This document shows positions 17,244 through 28,071 of a stretch of 64,000 bases of DNA, piece by piece (position 1 is the stretch's first letter; every line of letters begins with the position of its first letter). The translations under genes and the position numbers were made by a program. The notes under the pieces are model-generated. The model ran no database searches, was not told the DNA's origin, and worked only from the letters and a program-made list of their open reading frames with translations. Where the stretch lies: the NCBI RefSeq assembly GCF_016907295.1, contig NZ_JAFBBR010000001.1, positions 310,001 through 374,000 on the forward strand, written 5' to 3'. The stretch comes from Microbacterium dextranolyticum (GTDB lineage Bacteria > Actinomycetota > Actinomycetes > Actinomycetales > Microbacteriaceae).

Positions 17244-17834
17244 GTGCCGAAGATCGTCGACCATGACGCCCGCCGCGCCGAGATCGTGCAGGCGACGTGG
17301 CGCGTCATCGCCCGAGACGGCATGGAGGCCACGACCATGCGCGGCCTCGCCGCGGAGCTCGGGATGGCCAACGGGGCACTGGCCGGGTACTTCCCCAACA
17401 AGCGGGCGATCCTCGCGTCGGCGTTCCGGCACGTGTTCGACGTCACGAGCCGCCGCTACGCGGACGCGCGAGCGCAGGGGCTGCGCGGCGCGGATGCTCT
17501 TCGTGCGTTCCTCGCCGAGCTCTTCCCGCTCGACGAGGAGCGACTGCTGGAGTCGCGGATCGTGATCCCGTTCCTCGAGTACGCCGCGCACGACCGCGAA
17601 ATGCGAACGTTGTACCGCGAGCTCGTCGGCCAGTGGGAGCGCGAGTTCGAGATCCTCCTCGGGGAGATGCAGGATGCCGGGGAGCTCGCCCCGGGGCTCC
17701 ATTGCCGCGCCTACGTCGACCACCTTCTGGCGACCGCCAACGGGGTGCAGGCCTCGGCGGTGCTGATGCCCGAGACGGCCACGGCCGAACGTCTGAACGG
17801 ACTCATCGGCTCACTCCTCGCCGCCGCGCGCTGA
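17244..17834 (+). CDS. TetR/AcrR-family regulator
   Basis: This repressor-type protein (196 aa) has an N-terminal helix-turn-helix at residues about 10-55 (RRAEIVQATWRVIARDGMEA, LAAELGMANGALAGYFPNK). A ligand-binding helical domain resembling TetR_C_6 follows. The start codon is GTG. It is followed directly by a strong terminator hairpin, so it is transcribed separately from the oxidoreductase genes downstream. It may still regulate them, since they begin about 215 bp away behind a palindrome. Confidence 0.88.
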   Translation: MPKIVDHDARRAEIVQATWRVIARDGMEATTMRGLAAELGMANGALAGYFPNKRAILASAFRHVFDVTSRRYADARAQGLRGADALRAFLAELFPLDEERLLESRIVIPFLEYAAHDREMRTLYRELVGQWEREFEILLGEMQDAGELAPGLHCRAYVDHLLATANGVQASAVLMPETATAERLNGLIGSLLAAAR

Positions 17835-17844
17835 CACACCGTCG

Positions 17845-17883
17845 TCACGAAACGCCCCCGCGTGTACCGGGGGCGTTTCGTGA
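17845..17883. terminator. Strong hairpin terminator after the TetR gene
   Basis: A perfect 15-bp stem (17845-17859 pairing with 17869-17883) carries a 9-nt loop, with core ACGCCCCC/GGGGGCGT. It lies ten bases after the TetR stop. No long T-run follows, as is common in actinobacteria. Confidence 0.8.
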
Positions 17884-17957
17884 TGTAACGCCCATGAAAA
17901 ATCTCCGCGCGAAGCGCTCTGCGGCGTTGCGCGGCGACGATCCGGATGTCATTTTTG

Positions 17958-17973
17958 CTCTACCGCTGTAGAG
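17958..17973. promoter_or_regulatory. Palindrome upstream of the cyclodeaminase-family gene
   Basis: CTCTAC-CGCT-GTAGAG is a perfect 6-bp inverted repeat about 75 bp before the start at 18049, in an AT-richer patch (ATTTTTGC just upstream). It is a plausible operator for the oxidoreductase pair, possibly bound by the adjacent TetR protein. Confidence 0.4.
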
Positions 17974-18048
17974 GTAAAGATCCTGCGATTCGCCCGGGGT
18001 CGATCCGCCGACCCGACCTCTCGGCCCGACCCGCATCGGAGAACCCGT

Positions 18049-19185
18049 ATGAGCACCGCACCGCAGATCGACTTCCTGTACCTGTCCGAGCCCGACATGA
18101 TCCGGGCCGGAGTCACCGACATGGCCGCGTGCGTCGACACGATGGAGGAGATGCTGACCCTTCTGCACGCCGGCGACTATCGGATGGCAGGGTCCAACAA
18201 CGACTCGCATGGCGCCATGGTCGTCTTCCCCGACGAGTCGCCGTTCCCCGCTATGCCGAAGCCGACGGCCGACCGGCGATTCATGGCGATGCCCGCCTAC
18301 CTGGGCGGCTCGTTCGGCACGAGCGGATGCAAGTGGTACGGCTCGAACATCGCCAACCGCGAGAAGGGTCTGCCCCGCTCGATCCTCATGTTCACGCTCA
18401 ACGACACCGATACGGGGGCGCCGCTGGCCTTCATGTCGGCCAATCTCCTGTCAGCGTACCGCACGGGAGCGATCCCCGGCGTCGGTGCGCGACACCTCGC
18501 CCGCGAGGATGCCGAGGTCGTCGGCATCCTCGGTCCGGGAGTCATGGCGCGCACCTCGCTCGCCGCCTTCCTCGCGGTGCGCCCCGGCATCCGCACCGTC
18601 AAGGTCAAGGGGCGCTCGGCGGCGAGCGTCGACGCGTTCCGGGCCTGGGCACTCGCCGAGCACCCGCACCTCGAGATCATCGATGTCGACACGATCGAGG
18701 AGGTCGTGCGCGGCAGCGACATCGTGACCTTCTGCACGTCGGGCGAGACCGGCGACCCGTCGACCTACCCGCTCGTGAAGCGCGAGTGGGTGAAGCCCGG
18801 CGCGTTCCTCAGCATGCCGGCCAGCGCCGACATCGACGAGGCGATGGAGGGACCTGGCGTGCGCAAGATCGCCGACAACATCGGCCTCTACGAGGCATGG
18901 GCCGACGAACTGCCCTCGCCCGCGCACCACCACGTGCCCGTCATCGGCTGCAAGTTCATGGACCTGATCGCCGAGGGGCGCATGGATGCCGCGGACCTCG
19001 AGGACCTCGGGGCGATCGCCGCGGGGGTGGTTCCCGGGCGCCGCGACGACGAGGAGATCTCGATTCTCTCGGTCGGGGGCATGCCCGTCGAGGACGTCGC
19101 TTGGGGCACCGTGCTCTACCGCCGCGCGGTGGCACAGGGCATCGGCGTGAGCCTCAACCTGTGGGAGACCCCGGCGCTCGCCTGA
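18049..19185 (+). CDS. Ornithine cyclodeaminase/mu-crystallin family protein
   Basis: This is an NAD(P)-dependent enzyme (378 aa) of the OCD/mu-crystallin family. The conserved Lys region GCKWYGSN lies at residues 93-100. SANLLSAYRTGAIPGVGARH follows, then the dinucleotide-binding GILGPGVMAR near 159-168. The family covers cyclodeaminases, imine reductases and opine-type dehydrogenases, so the exact reaction is unclear. Its partner 42 bp downstream is an FAD amine oxidase. From memory, similar pairs are sometimes annotated as tyramine oxidase subunits; I could not check this. GGAGAA precedes the ATG. Confidence 0.8.
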   Translation: MSTAPQIDFLYLSEPDMIRAGVTDMAACVDTMEEMLTLLHAGDYRMAGSNNDSHGAMVVFPDESPFPAMPKPTADRRFMAMPAYLGGSFGTSGCKWYGSNIANREKGLPRSILMFTLNDTDTGAPLAFMSANLLSAYRTGAIPGVGARHLAREDAEVVGILGPGVMARTSLAAFLAVRPGIRTVKVKGRSAASVDAFRAWALAEHPHLEIIDVDTIEEVVRGSDIVTFCTSGETGDPSTYPLVKREWVKPGAFLSMPASADIDEAMEGPGVRKIADNIGLYEAWADELPSPAHHHVPVIGCKFMDLIAEGRMDAADLEDLGAIAAGVVPGRRDDEEISILSVGGMPVEDVAWGTVLYRRAVAQGIGVSLNLWETPALA

Positions 19186-19227
19186 GCGGCGAGGACCGGA
19201 CGGGCACGAAGAAGAAAAGGACAGGGA

Positions 19228-20387
19228 ATGTCGCAGACCAGAGTGGATGTCGTCTTCGTCGGGCTCGGGAGCATCGGGGCCATGGCGCTCTGGCGTACCG
19301 CGCTCGCGCTGAAGGGTACGGGCAAGACGGCGCTCGGGATCGAGCAGTACGGGCCGCTGCACGCGGCAGGGTCGTACACGGGGGAGTCGCGCCTGTTCCG
19401 CGTCGCCGCGAAAGAGGGGCGCTTCTTCACCCCCGCGCTGCTGCGCTCGCGAGAGCTGTGGCACCAGCTCGAAGCCGAGAGCGGGCGGCGCCTGCTGCTC
19501 GAAGCCGGCGCCCTGAGTCTCGCCCCGTCGGACCACCCCGACATCGCCAAGACGCTGCAGGCGATCGACGAATTCGACCTCCAGGCCGAGGTGCTGGATG
19601 CCGCGGCGCTCCGCTCGCGGTTCCCGCAGTTCGCCATCGAGGACGACGACCTCGGCATCCTCGACCCGCTCGGCGGGGGATCGCGGCCCGAGGCATCCGT
19701 GCTCTCGGGAATCGAAGCGGCCGAGCGTCTCGGCGCACAGGTGTGGAGCGGGGTCGAGGTGCAGCGGATCGAGCCGACGGGCGACGGTGTGCGGATCGCC
19801 ACACCGCGCGGTGAGGTGGTCGCCGACCGGGTGATCGTCACGACCGGGTCGTGGACGACGCGGCTCGTGCCCGAGCTCACCGACCTGGTGACGGTCGCCT
19901 CGTACGGTCTCACCTGGCTCGTGCCCCGGCACATCGAGTGGTTCACGCCCGACCGCTTCCCCGGGTTCATGCGCGACCTCGGCGACGTGCACGCGTTCGG
20001 AGTGCCACCCTCGACGGTTTCAGCATCAAGATCTGCCCGCACGTGATCCTGCCCGAGGTCGGCGACTACGTCGACCGGTTCACCGAGCTCACCCCCGAGC
20101 AGCTGCGCTGGATCGGCGAGCAGGCGCAGAGGATCATCCCCGACCTCGTGCCCGACCCGGTGCGCTGGTCGGTGCATCCCGACTCGCAGACGGCGGCGCG
20201 CCTGCCGATCGTCGACACGATCGCCGACGGGGCGATCGTGATCGCTACGGGCATGAGCGGCAACGGCTTCAAGTTCTCGCCGGTGTGGGGCGAAGCCCTC
20301 GCCCAGCTCGCCGTCGACGGCCGCAGCGACTGGCAGAACCCCCTGTTCTCGATCGCCGCGCACCGGGAGGGGCGGGCGATCGCCTGA
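19228..20387 (+). pseudogene. FAD-dependent amine oxidase (MTOX/sarcosine oxidase family), frameshifted
   Basis: The reading frame starts normally (VFVGLGSIGAMALWR, the FAD-binding motif at residues about 7-21) but runs off frame near 20005 and stops at 20046. The rest of the protein is in another frame to 20387: GFSIKICPHV, then SGNGFKFSPVWGEALAQLA, the C-terminal FAD motif. Restoring one C at 20005-20006 gives FGVPTLDGFSIKI and a 386-residue protein of normal length. So this is either a one-base deletion or a sequencing error in a short C-run. The position of the covalent-flavin Cys in sarcosine oxidase aligns with His here (HPDSQTAARLPIVD), so flavin binding may be non-covalent. Confidence 0.8.
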
Positions 20388-20398
20388 CCCGCGCCGGT

Positions 20399-20452
20399 CG
20401 GAGGCGTCGATCCGCGGGTACCCGAAGGGTTCACCCGCGCATTGACGCCTCC
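20399..20452. repeat. Two-tier hairpin element, copy A
   Basis: Outer arms CGGAGGCGTC/GACGCCTCCG and inner arms CGCGGGT/ACCCGCG are separated by 4-nt and 3-nt internal bulges, with a 13-nt loop. It starts just after the amine-oxidase stop. The arm sequence and layout match the element at 29237-29288, so it is a dispersed intergenic repeat that may serve as a terminator. Confidence 0.7.
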
Positions 20453-20537
20453 GAGCCGTCGGGCGCGCCCGAATGTGGGCCGCGTGAGCGCGGGGGGAGG
20501 AAAAGTGGGGGAGGGCGGGGCGGCGTGTGTGAGAAAA

Positions 20538-22540
<2,003 letters not shown>

Positions 22541-22551
22541 GAAAGCGGATC

Positions 22552-23118
22552 ATGACCAAGGACTTCGAGAACGAGGTCCCCGGTGACGAGGGGTCGGATG
22601 CCACGGCATCCGGCCCCGACTCGCAGGAGGACTCCCTGACGGTCGACGACATCCTGGGCGCCGAGCAGACCGACGACGCTGCCATCGCCGAGGCATCCGA
22701 TGAGGACAAGGATCTGCTGCTGGACCTCAAGCGGGTGCAGGCGGAGTACGCCAACTACCGCCGGCGCACCGAGGAGCAGCGCCAGGTCGAGATCGACCGC
22801 GCCAAGGGCTCGGTGGCCAAGGGCCTGCTGCCCGTGCTCGATGACCTGGACCGCGCCGAGAAGCACGGCGATCTGGCCGAGGGCTCGGCGCTGTCGGTCA
22901 TCGCGGACAAGCTCCGCGGCGTCGTGTCCCGCCTGGGAGTGGAGACCTACGGCGCGGCCGGCGAGGCGTTCGACCCGCAGCAGCACGAGGCGATCTTCCA
23001 GGCTCCCACTCCGGGTGTGGAGACTCCCACGATCCTGGAGGTCGTGGAGGTCGGCTACCGACTCGGCTCGCTCGAGCTTCGCCCCGCGAAGGTCGTCGTC
23101 GCCGTCCCGGCCGAGTAG
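22552..23118 (+). CDS. grpE: Nucleotide exchange factor GrpE
   Basis: This 188-residue cofactor releases ADP from DnaK. An acidic disordered N-terminus of about 50 residues precedes the long coiled coil (LKRVQAEYANYRRRTEEQR). The beta domain ends with the signature IFQAPTPGVETPTILEVVEV and VVVAVPAE. It lies 11 bp after dnaK. Confidence 0.97.
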   Translation: MTKDFENEVPGDEGSDATASGPDSQEDSLTVDDILGAEQTDDAAIAEASDEDKDLLLDLKRVQAEYANYRRRTEEQRQVEIDRAKGSVAKGLLPVLDDLDRAEKHGDLAEGSALSVIADKLRGVVSRLGVETYGAAGEAFDPQQHEAIFQAPTPGVETPTILEVVEVGYRLGSLELRPAKVVVAVPAE

Positions 23119-23133
23119 TCGGAGAGGACCCGT

Positions 23134-24126
23134 ATGGCCAGTCAGGACTGGTTCGACAAAGATTTCTACAAGGTGCTGGGGGTGTCCAAGGACATCTCGG
23201 ACGCCGATCTGAAGAAGGCGTATCGCAAGCTGGCGCGCAAGTACCACCCCGATTCCAACCAGGGTGATGCGGCCGCCGAGGCGAAGTTCAAGGAGATCAG
23301 CGAGGCCTACTCGGTGCTCTCCGACAAGAATCAGCGCGAGGAGTACGACCAGATCCGTGCGATGGGGTCGGGCGGCGCCCGCTTCCAGGCGCCCGGTGCC
23401 GGTGGCGCGGGCGGGTTCGAGGATGTCTTCAGCCGCTTCGGCGGCGGCACCCGCGGGTCGTACCAGCAGGCCGACTTCGACGACCTGTTCTCGATGTTCG
23501 GGCAGCAGAGCGGCGGGTTCGGCTCGGGCCGGTTCGGTCAGTCGTCGGGCGGCTTCCGCGGCTACGGCGGGCCGCAGCGCGGCGCGGACGTCACGGCGCG
23601 GACGACCCTCGACTTCCAGACCGCGGTCAAGGGTGAGACGATCAGCCTCGCCGGCGAAGACGGCAAGCCGTTCAAGGTGAAGATCCCCGCCGGCGTCGCC
23701 GACGGACAGAAGATCCGCCTGCGCGGTCGGGGGCGCCCCTCGCCCGACGGCGGCGAGCCGGGTGACATCGTCGTGCAGGTCAGTGTGCGGCCGCATCCCG
23801 TGTTCACGCGTGACGGCCTGAACCTGCGCCTCACGGTGCCGGTCACCTTCACCGAGGCTGCGCTCGGCGCCACCATCGAGGTGCCGACGCTCGGCGGCGA
23901 CCCCGTGAAGCTGCGGGTCGCGCCCGGCACCCCGTCGGGGCGCGTGCTGCGGGTCAAGGGCCGCGGAGTGCAGTCGTCGAAGGGCACCGGTGATCTGCTC
24001 GCCGAAGTGCAGGTGGCGGTGCCGACGCACCTCGACGACGAGGCGAAGGAGGCGCTCGAACGCTTCCACGAGCTCGAGCCGAAGGAAAACCCGCGCGCAG
24101 AGCTCATGGCGAAGGCCCGGGAGTAG
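23134..24126 (+). CDS. dnaJ: DnaJ-family co-chaperone lacking the zinc finger (CbpA-like)
   Basis: The protein (330 aa) stimulates DnaK ATPase and delivers substrates. The J-domain spans residues 9-74 with HPD at 38-40. A long Gly/Phe region follows at about 82-145, then two C-terminal beta domains. There are no Cys residues anywhere, so the CXXCXGXG zinc module of classical DnaJ is absent, and the protein is shorter than the usual 370-390 aa. It sits in the dnaK operon position normally taken by actinobacterial DnaJ1. Another, zinc-containing DnaJ is probably encoded elsewhere. Confidence 0.93.
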   Translation: MASQDWFDKDFYKVLGVSKDISDADLKKAYRKLARKYHPDSNQGDAAAEAKFKEISEAYSVLSDKNQREEYDQIRAMGSGGARFQAPGAGGAGGFEDVFSRFGGGTRGSYQQADFDDLFSMFGQQSGGFGSGRFGQSSGGFRGYGGPQRGADVTARTTLDFQTAVKGETISLAGEDGKPFKVKIPAGVADGQKIRLRGRGRPSPDGGEPGDIVVQVSVRPHPVFTRDGLNLRLTVPVTFTEAALGATIEVPTLGGDPVKLRVAPGTPSGRVLRVKGRGVQSSKGTGDLLAEVQVAVPTHLDDEAKEALERFHELEPKENPRAELMAKARE

Positions 24127-24128
24127 CC

Positions 24129-24659
24129 ATGGCGACGGACGAGATCCCCGACGACGAGGAGCCGATCTTCGCGATCGCGGTCGCGGCCGAGCTCGCCGGA
24201 ATGCATCCGCAGACGCTGCGGCAGTACGACCGGCTGGGCCTCGTCACGCCCGGGCGCACGCAGGGCGGCTCCCGTCGCTACTCGCTGCGGCACGTCAAGC
24301 AGCTGCGCGAAGTCGCGGCACTGTCGGCGGAGGGCATGAACCTGCCCGCGATTGCGCGCCTCATCGAGATGGAGAACGAGGCACGCGTGCTGCGGCGCCG
24401 TGTCGCCGAGCTCGAGCAGCAGTTGCGCGACGAGGTGGAGCGTCGCTCGCGCATCTTCGCCGCTGGCGCGTCCGGCTCGGTCGTGACGCTGCGCCAGGGC
24501 ACGCGCGTGCGCCGTGCCACCGACGTCGTCGTGTGGCGCCCGGCTCAGCCGACGACCGAAAGTCGCCGTAGGACCGAGGGCGCGGCGCGGGTGCCGTCGA
24601 TCTCTGACGGCGGCTGCCGTGCGGCCGGTCAGCGCCCGCGGGCGACGAACGCGTCGTAG
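24129..24659 (+). CDS. hspR: Heat-shock repressor HspR (MerR family)
   Basis: This MerR-type protein (176 aa) represses the dnaK and clpB genes by binding HAIR sites. The helix-turn-helix is at residues 15-80: FAIAVAAELAGMHPQTLRQY, LGLVTPGRTQGGSRRYS. A coiled coil follows (LRRRVAELEQQLRDEVERR). It begins 2 bp after dnaJ. The last 35 or so residues after VVVWRPAQP look unlike HspR and overlap the convergent DUF2252 gene by 31 bp. A late frameshift or a run-on stop is possible. Confidence 0.93.
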   Translation: MATDEIPDDEEPIFAIAVAAELAGMHPQTLRQYDRLGLVTPGRTQGGSRRYSLRHVKQLREVAALSAEGMNLPAIARLIEMENEARVLRRRVAELEQQLRDEVERRSRIFAAGASGSVVTLRQGTRVRRATDVVVWRPAQPTTESRRRTEGAARVPSISDGGCRAAGQRPRATNAS

Positions 24660-25974
24660 TCGCGGCGCGAGAGCTCGGCGTAGGCGTACGACCACTCGAC
24701 GATCGCGTCGGCGACGGCGGCGCCCGTGCCGATGTAGCCGACGACCTCCGCGGCCGTCGGCGACTGGCCGTGCGCCCGCGCGAGCACCGTGGCGCATGCC
24801 TGCCCGTAGAGGACGAACGACGCATCGTCGAGCGTCTCGGCATCGATGCCGCCCTTCATGTCGCGGAACTGGCGGACGTAGTAGTCGTGCCCGCCGGCCG
24901 AGAAATGCCCGAGGCACGGGTCGGACACGCCCTGCAGGATGCGCTGCATGGCGACGACCCGGCCCCCCTCGCCGCTGCCGGCGACGTACGCCTCGACCTC
25001 GGCTGGTTGCGGGCGCGCGCCGTACCCGGCGAGGACGCTGCGGCCGGCCTCCTTGGTCTGCATGAGCAGGGTGTCGCCGTCGCCGTCGACGAGCGCCGTC
25101 ACGAAACAGCGCGTCCCGACGCTGCCGACGCCCACGACCCGGCGTGCCGTGTCGGCGATCGTGTAGTGACGCAGCAGCAGGCGGATGTCCGCATTCGTCG
25201 TCTCCAGGTACTCTTCGAGCCCGGCGGTGAGAGTCGCCTCGAGCTCGGCGTCGAGGTGGACCGTGGTCGGGGGTGCCTCGACGAACCGCGGGCGACCGGA
25301 GGCATCCGGTGCGATGAGCTTTCGGGCCGCCCGGTCGGACGTGCGCTTCTCGGCGTCGGCGATCGCCGCGCGCAGCACTCGTCGCGCGCCCTTGCTCGAC
25401 GAGTGCAGCCCGCCTTCGGCGTCGAAGTGCTGGTAGTACCGCGCGGGGGGGTCGCCTCGCGCGCCTCGCGCAGCGCGGTGGTGTACGCGCGGACAGTCGC
25501 CCGCGCGGCATCGGCGACCACCGCGTCGTCGCGTGCGGTGGCCTGGCCGGCGATCACCATGCTCGCCACGAGCCGCTTCACGTCCCACTCCCACGGCGCC
25601 CACGCGGATTCGTCGAAGTCGTTCAGATCGAAGACGAGAGTGCGCTGAGGAGAGGCGTAGAACCCGAAGTTCGCGACGTGCGCGTCGCCGCACGAGGCGA
25701 CCTGGATGCCCGAGGTGGGGCCCGCCGCGAGATCGGCCGCCATGAGCGCGGCCGTGCCGCGGTAGAAGGCGAACGGGCTCGCCGACATGCGCTCGACGCG
25801 CAACGGCACCAGGTCGGCCAGACGCGTCGCGTTCTGGTCGTCGAGGATCCCGAGGGGATCGCGGCCGGTGGTGACGAGCTCGCCGAGCGAGCGCCGGGGC
25901 ACGGCCCGGCGGATCGTGCGCCCGTGCGCGAGCGCATCGGCGGTGGTCGCGGCGGTGTCGGTGTTCGGGCTCAC
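24629..25974 (-). pseudogene. DUF2252 family protein, frameshifted at a C7 tract
   Basis: The N-terminal half is in one frame: DPLGILDDQNATRLADLVP, CGDAHVANFGFYASPQRT, VFDLNDFDE, typical DUF2252 kinase-like motifs. The C-terminal half is in another: GDTLLMQTKEAGRSVLAGY, LQGVSDPCLGHFS, YYVRQFRDMKG. The break lies in a run of seven Cs on the coding strand (about 25444-25450). Adding one C gives ATPPARYYQHFD and a 448-residue protein of normal length. This may be a homopolymer sequencing error or a genuine null or slippage allele. The start is GTG at 25974 with CAGGAT six bases before it. Function of DUF2252 is not established. Confidence 0.82.
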
Positions 25975-26020
25975 GGGGTCATCCTGGCACTGCCGGGAAC
26001 CGGGCGACACCTGGGCGCGC

Positions 26021-26623
26021 TCAGGAGGGATCGATGCGCAGGACGGGGCCGCCCTCGCCCACCGTGAGGTCACCCGCGATCCGAAGCGAGCGGGCGAGGT
26101 CGTCCACGGCGCCGATCACGGTGCCGAACCGCTCGCGGTCGCCGCCGACGGCGGTCACCGTGACGAGGTGAGAGCCGTCGTCCCACGTGTACGTCGCGAA
26201 CGGCGGCGGCACGGCGCCCTCGCGTGCGGGCGGGGTCGGCATGACGAGTTTCTCGCCCACGCCGAGGTAGGTGCCGCGGAAGGACTCCGTGTCGTCGTAC
26301 TCCATCGGCATCATCGCGCGAGCGGCCCGCAGCTGCGGCGTCAGCGGCTGCACCTGCGCCATGACGACGACCAGCTCCGGCTCGGGCTTCCAGACCCAGA
26401 CCAGCACACGGCCGTCCGCCCGACGCAGCAGTGCCGGAGCGGCCTGGCTCATCGCCCAGGCGGCGATTCGTCCGCCCGGCCGCTCGGCGGCGCCCATCGC
26501 CGCATTCGCCTGCGACAGCAGCATCCGAATCGCTCGCTTGCGCGCGCGGCGCCCGCCGAACCCGAACGAGTCGGTGACGGGAACCCAGCGGGCGGGGTCG
26601 GCGTCGGCCTGCAAGCGCATCAT
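26021..26623 (-). CDS. Conserved hypothetical protein, paralogue of the T7SS-operon proteins
   Basis: This is a soluble 200-residue protein of unknown role. It opens DPARWVPVTDSFGFGG and ends with a strand-helix unit HLVTVTAVGGD then IGAVDDLARSLRIA. The same layout (RWVYVP... VVLTAGSD... VVDELARSIRLA) appears in the gene at 30599-31153, and more weakly in the one at 31164-31769. The three seem to share one domain. The ATG at 26623 is preceded by TACCCT at six bases (leaderless); ATG at 26620 has GGAGG at better spacing. No signal peptide or membrane segment is visible. Confidence 0.7.
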   Translation of the reverse strand: MMRLQADADPARWVPVTDSFGFGGRRARKRAIRMLLSQANAAMGAAERPGGRIAAWAMSQAAPALLRRADGRVLVWVWKPEPELVVVMAQVQPLTPQLRAARAMMPMEYDDTESFRGTYLGVGEKLVMPTPPAREGAVPPPFATYTWDDGSHLVTVTAVGGDRERFGTVIGAVDDLARSLRIAGDLTVGEGGPVLRIDPS

Positions 26624-26838
26624 GCCTCCAGGGTAAGCGCCCGCCTCTCGCCCCGCCGGGCCCCGCGACACCTCACCTCTGTACGCTTTCGCGGCGTGTT
26701 GCGTGACACACGGGAGGTTTCGCGGGGGTTGCCGCGGGCCGGGGCGTCTCAGCGGGTTGCCGGGTGCCCTCGGGTAAGCTGACGGGCACCGCCGGCGCAC
26801 CCGTCGGCGATGCCGCAGAGAGTAAGCAACCACCACCC

Positions 26839-28062
26839 GTGACTCCCACCGCGATACCTCCCGCGCATCCGGAGGGCGAGCCCCGCGCGACCCGCGAGCC
26901 CCTCACGATCGTCATCGCCGCCGACACCTTCGCGCCCGACGTCAACGGCGCCGCCCGCTTCGCCGAGCGCCTGGCCGCAGGTCTCGCCGGCCGCGGCCAC
27001 CACGTGCACGTCGTGACCCCCAGCGTCGGCCACCGCAACCACGGCGTGTTCACCGAGAACATCGAGGGTCAAGACATCACGGTGCATCGCCTGCCCGGCG
27101 TGCGCTGGCCTCCACACGACTGGCTGCGTTTCGTATGGCCGTGGCGCAGCAAGCACTATGCGCGCAAGGTGCTGGATGCCGTGCAGCCCGACGTCGTGCA
27201 CAGCCAGTCGCACATCGTGATCGGCCGGGGCCTCACCCGCATCGCGCACCAGCGCGGCATCCCCGTCATCGCGACGAACCACGTGATGGCCGAGAACATC
27301 ATCGACTTCACGACCCTGCCTCCCGTGCTCGACAAGATCGTCGTGAAGCTCGCGTGGGACGACGCGAAGCGCACCTTCGACATGTCGCGCGCCGTCACGA
27401 CGCCGACCCGGAAGGCCGCCGAGTTCCTCGAGGACACGATCGACATCACGGGCGTCATCCCGATCAGCTGCGGCATCGACAAGCGCAACTACACGCCCGA
27501 CCTGACGCCGCGCGAGCATCACCGGGTGCTGTTCGTGGGCCGCCTCACCACCGAGAAGCACGTCGAGGTCACCCTTGCCGCGATCGCGAAGCTCGCACCC
27601 GAACTGCCGAACATCACGTTCGACATCGTTGGCGGCGGGGATCAGCGCCGCAACCTCGAGCAGACGGCGCAGCGCCTCGGCGTCTCGGACCGCGTCACGT
27701 TCCACGGGCGCGTCGACGAGCAGCAGCTGCGCGCGTCGTACGGCACCGCGGACGTCTTCGCGATCGCCTCGATCGCCGAGTTGCAGTCGATCGCCACGAT
27801 GGAGGCCATGGCATCCGGCCTGCCGATCGTCGCCGCGAACGCCGTCGCGCTGCCGCACCTCGTGCAGGATGGCGTCAACGGCTACCTCTTCGAGCCGGGT
27901 GACGTCGACGACCTCGCCGACAAGTTGCGGCGCGTGCTCACCGCCTCGCCGGAGGAGTACCTGCGCATGCAGCAGGCCTCGCTCGACGGCGTCGAGATCC
28001 ACGACATCGAGAAGACGCTCGACACGTTCGAGAAGCTGTATCGCGGCGAACCGCTGAGCTGA
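26839..28062 (+). CDS. Glycosyltransferase family 4 protein
   Basis: This is a GT-B glycosyltransferase (about 407 aa from this GTG). The N-terminal acceptor domain begins IVIAADTFAPDVNGAARFAE. The nucleotide-sugar domain has VLFVGRLTTEKHVEVTLAA, FHGRVDEQQLRASYGTADVF and the E-X7-E region SIATMEAMASGLPIVAA. It resembles actinobacterial mannosyltransferases of lipid or envelope glycoconjugates; the acceptor is unknown. The start is uncertain: a GTG at 26764 would add 25 residues. It is followed after 9 bp by a second glycosyltransferase. Confidence 0.88.
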   Translation: MTPTAIPPAHPEGEPRATREPLTIVIAADTFAPDVNGAARFAERLAAGLAGRGHHVHVVTPSVGHRNHGVFTENIEGQDITVHRLPGVRWPPHDWLRFVWPWRSKHYARKVLDAVQPDVVHSQSHIVIGRGLTRIAHQRGIPVIATNHVMAENIIDFTTLPPVLDKIVVKLAWDDAKRTFDMSRAVTTPTRKAAEFLEDTIDITGVIPISCGIDKRNYTPDLTPREHHRVLFVGRLTTEKHVEVTLAAIAKLAPELPNITFDIVGGGDQRRNLEQTAQRLGVSDRVTFHGRVDEQQLRASYGTADVFAIASIAELQSIATMEAMASGLPIVAANAVALPHLVQDGVNGYLFEPGDVDDLADKLRRVLTASPEEYLRMQQASLDGVEIHDIEKTLDTFEKLYRGEPLS

Positions 28063-28071
28063 GCGGCATCC

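Noticed and set aside
24560..24659. The odd C-terminal tail of HspR as a new domain
   Set aside because: Its composition is Arg/Ala-rich and it overlaps the convergent DUF2252 gene; it is more likely a run-on or late frameshift than a functional domain.
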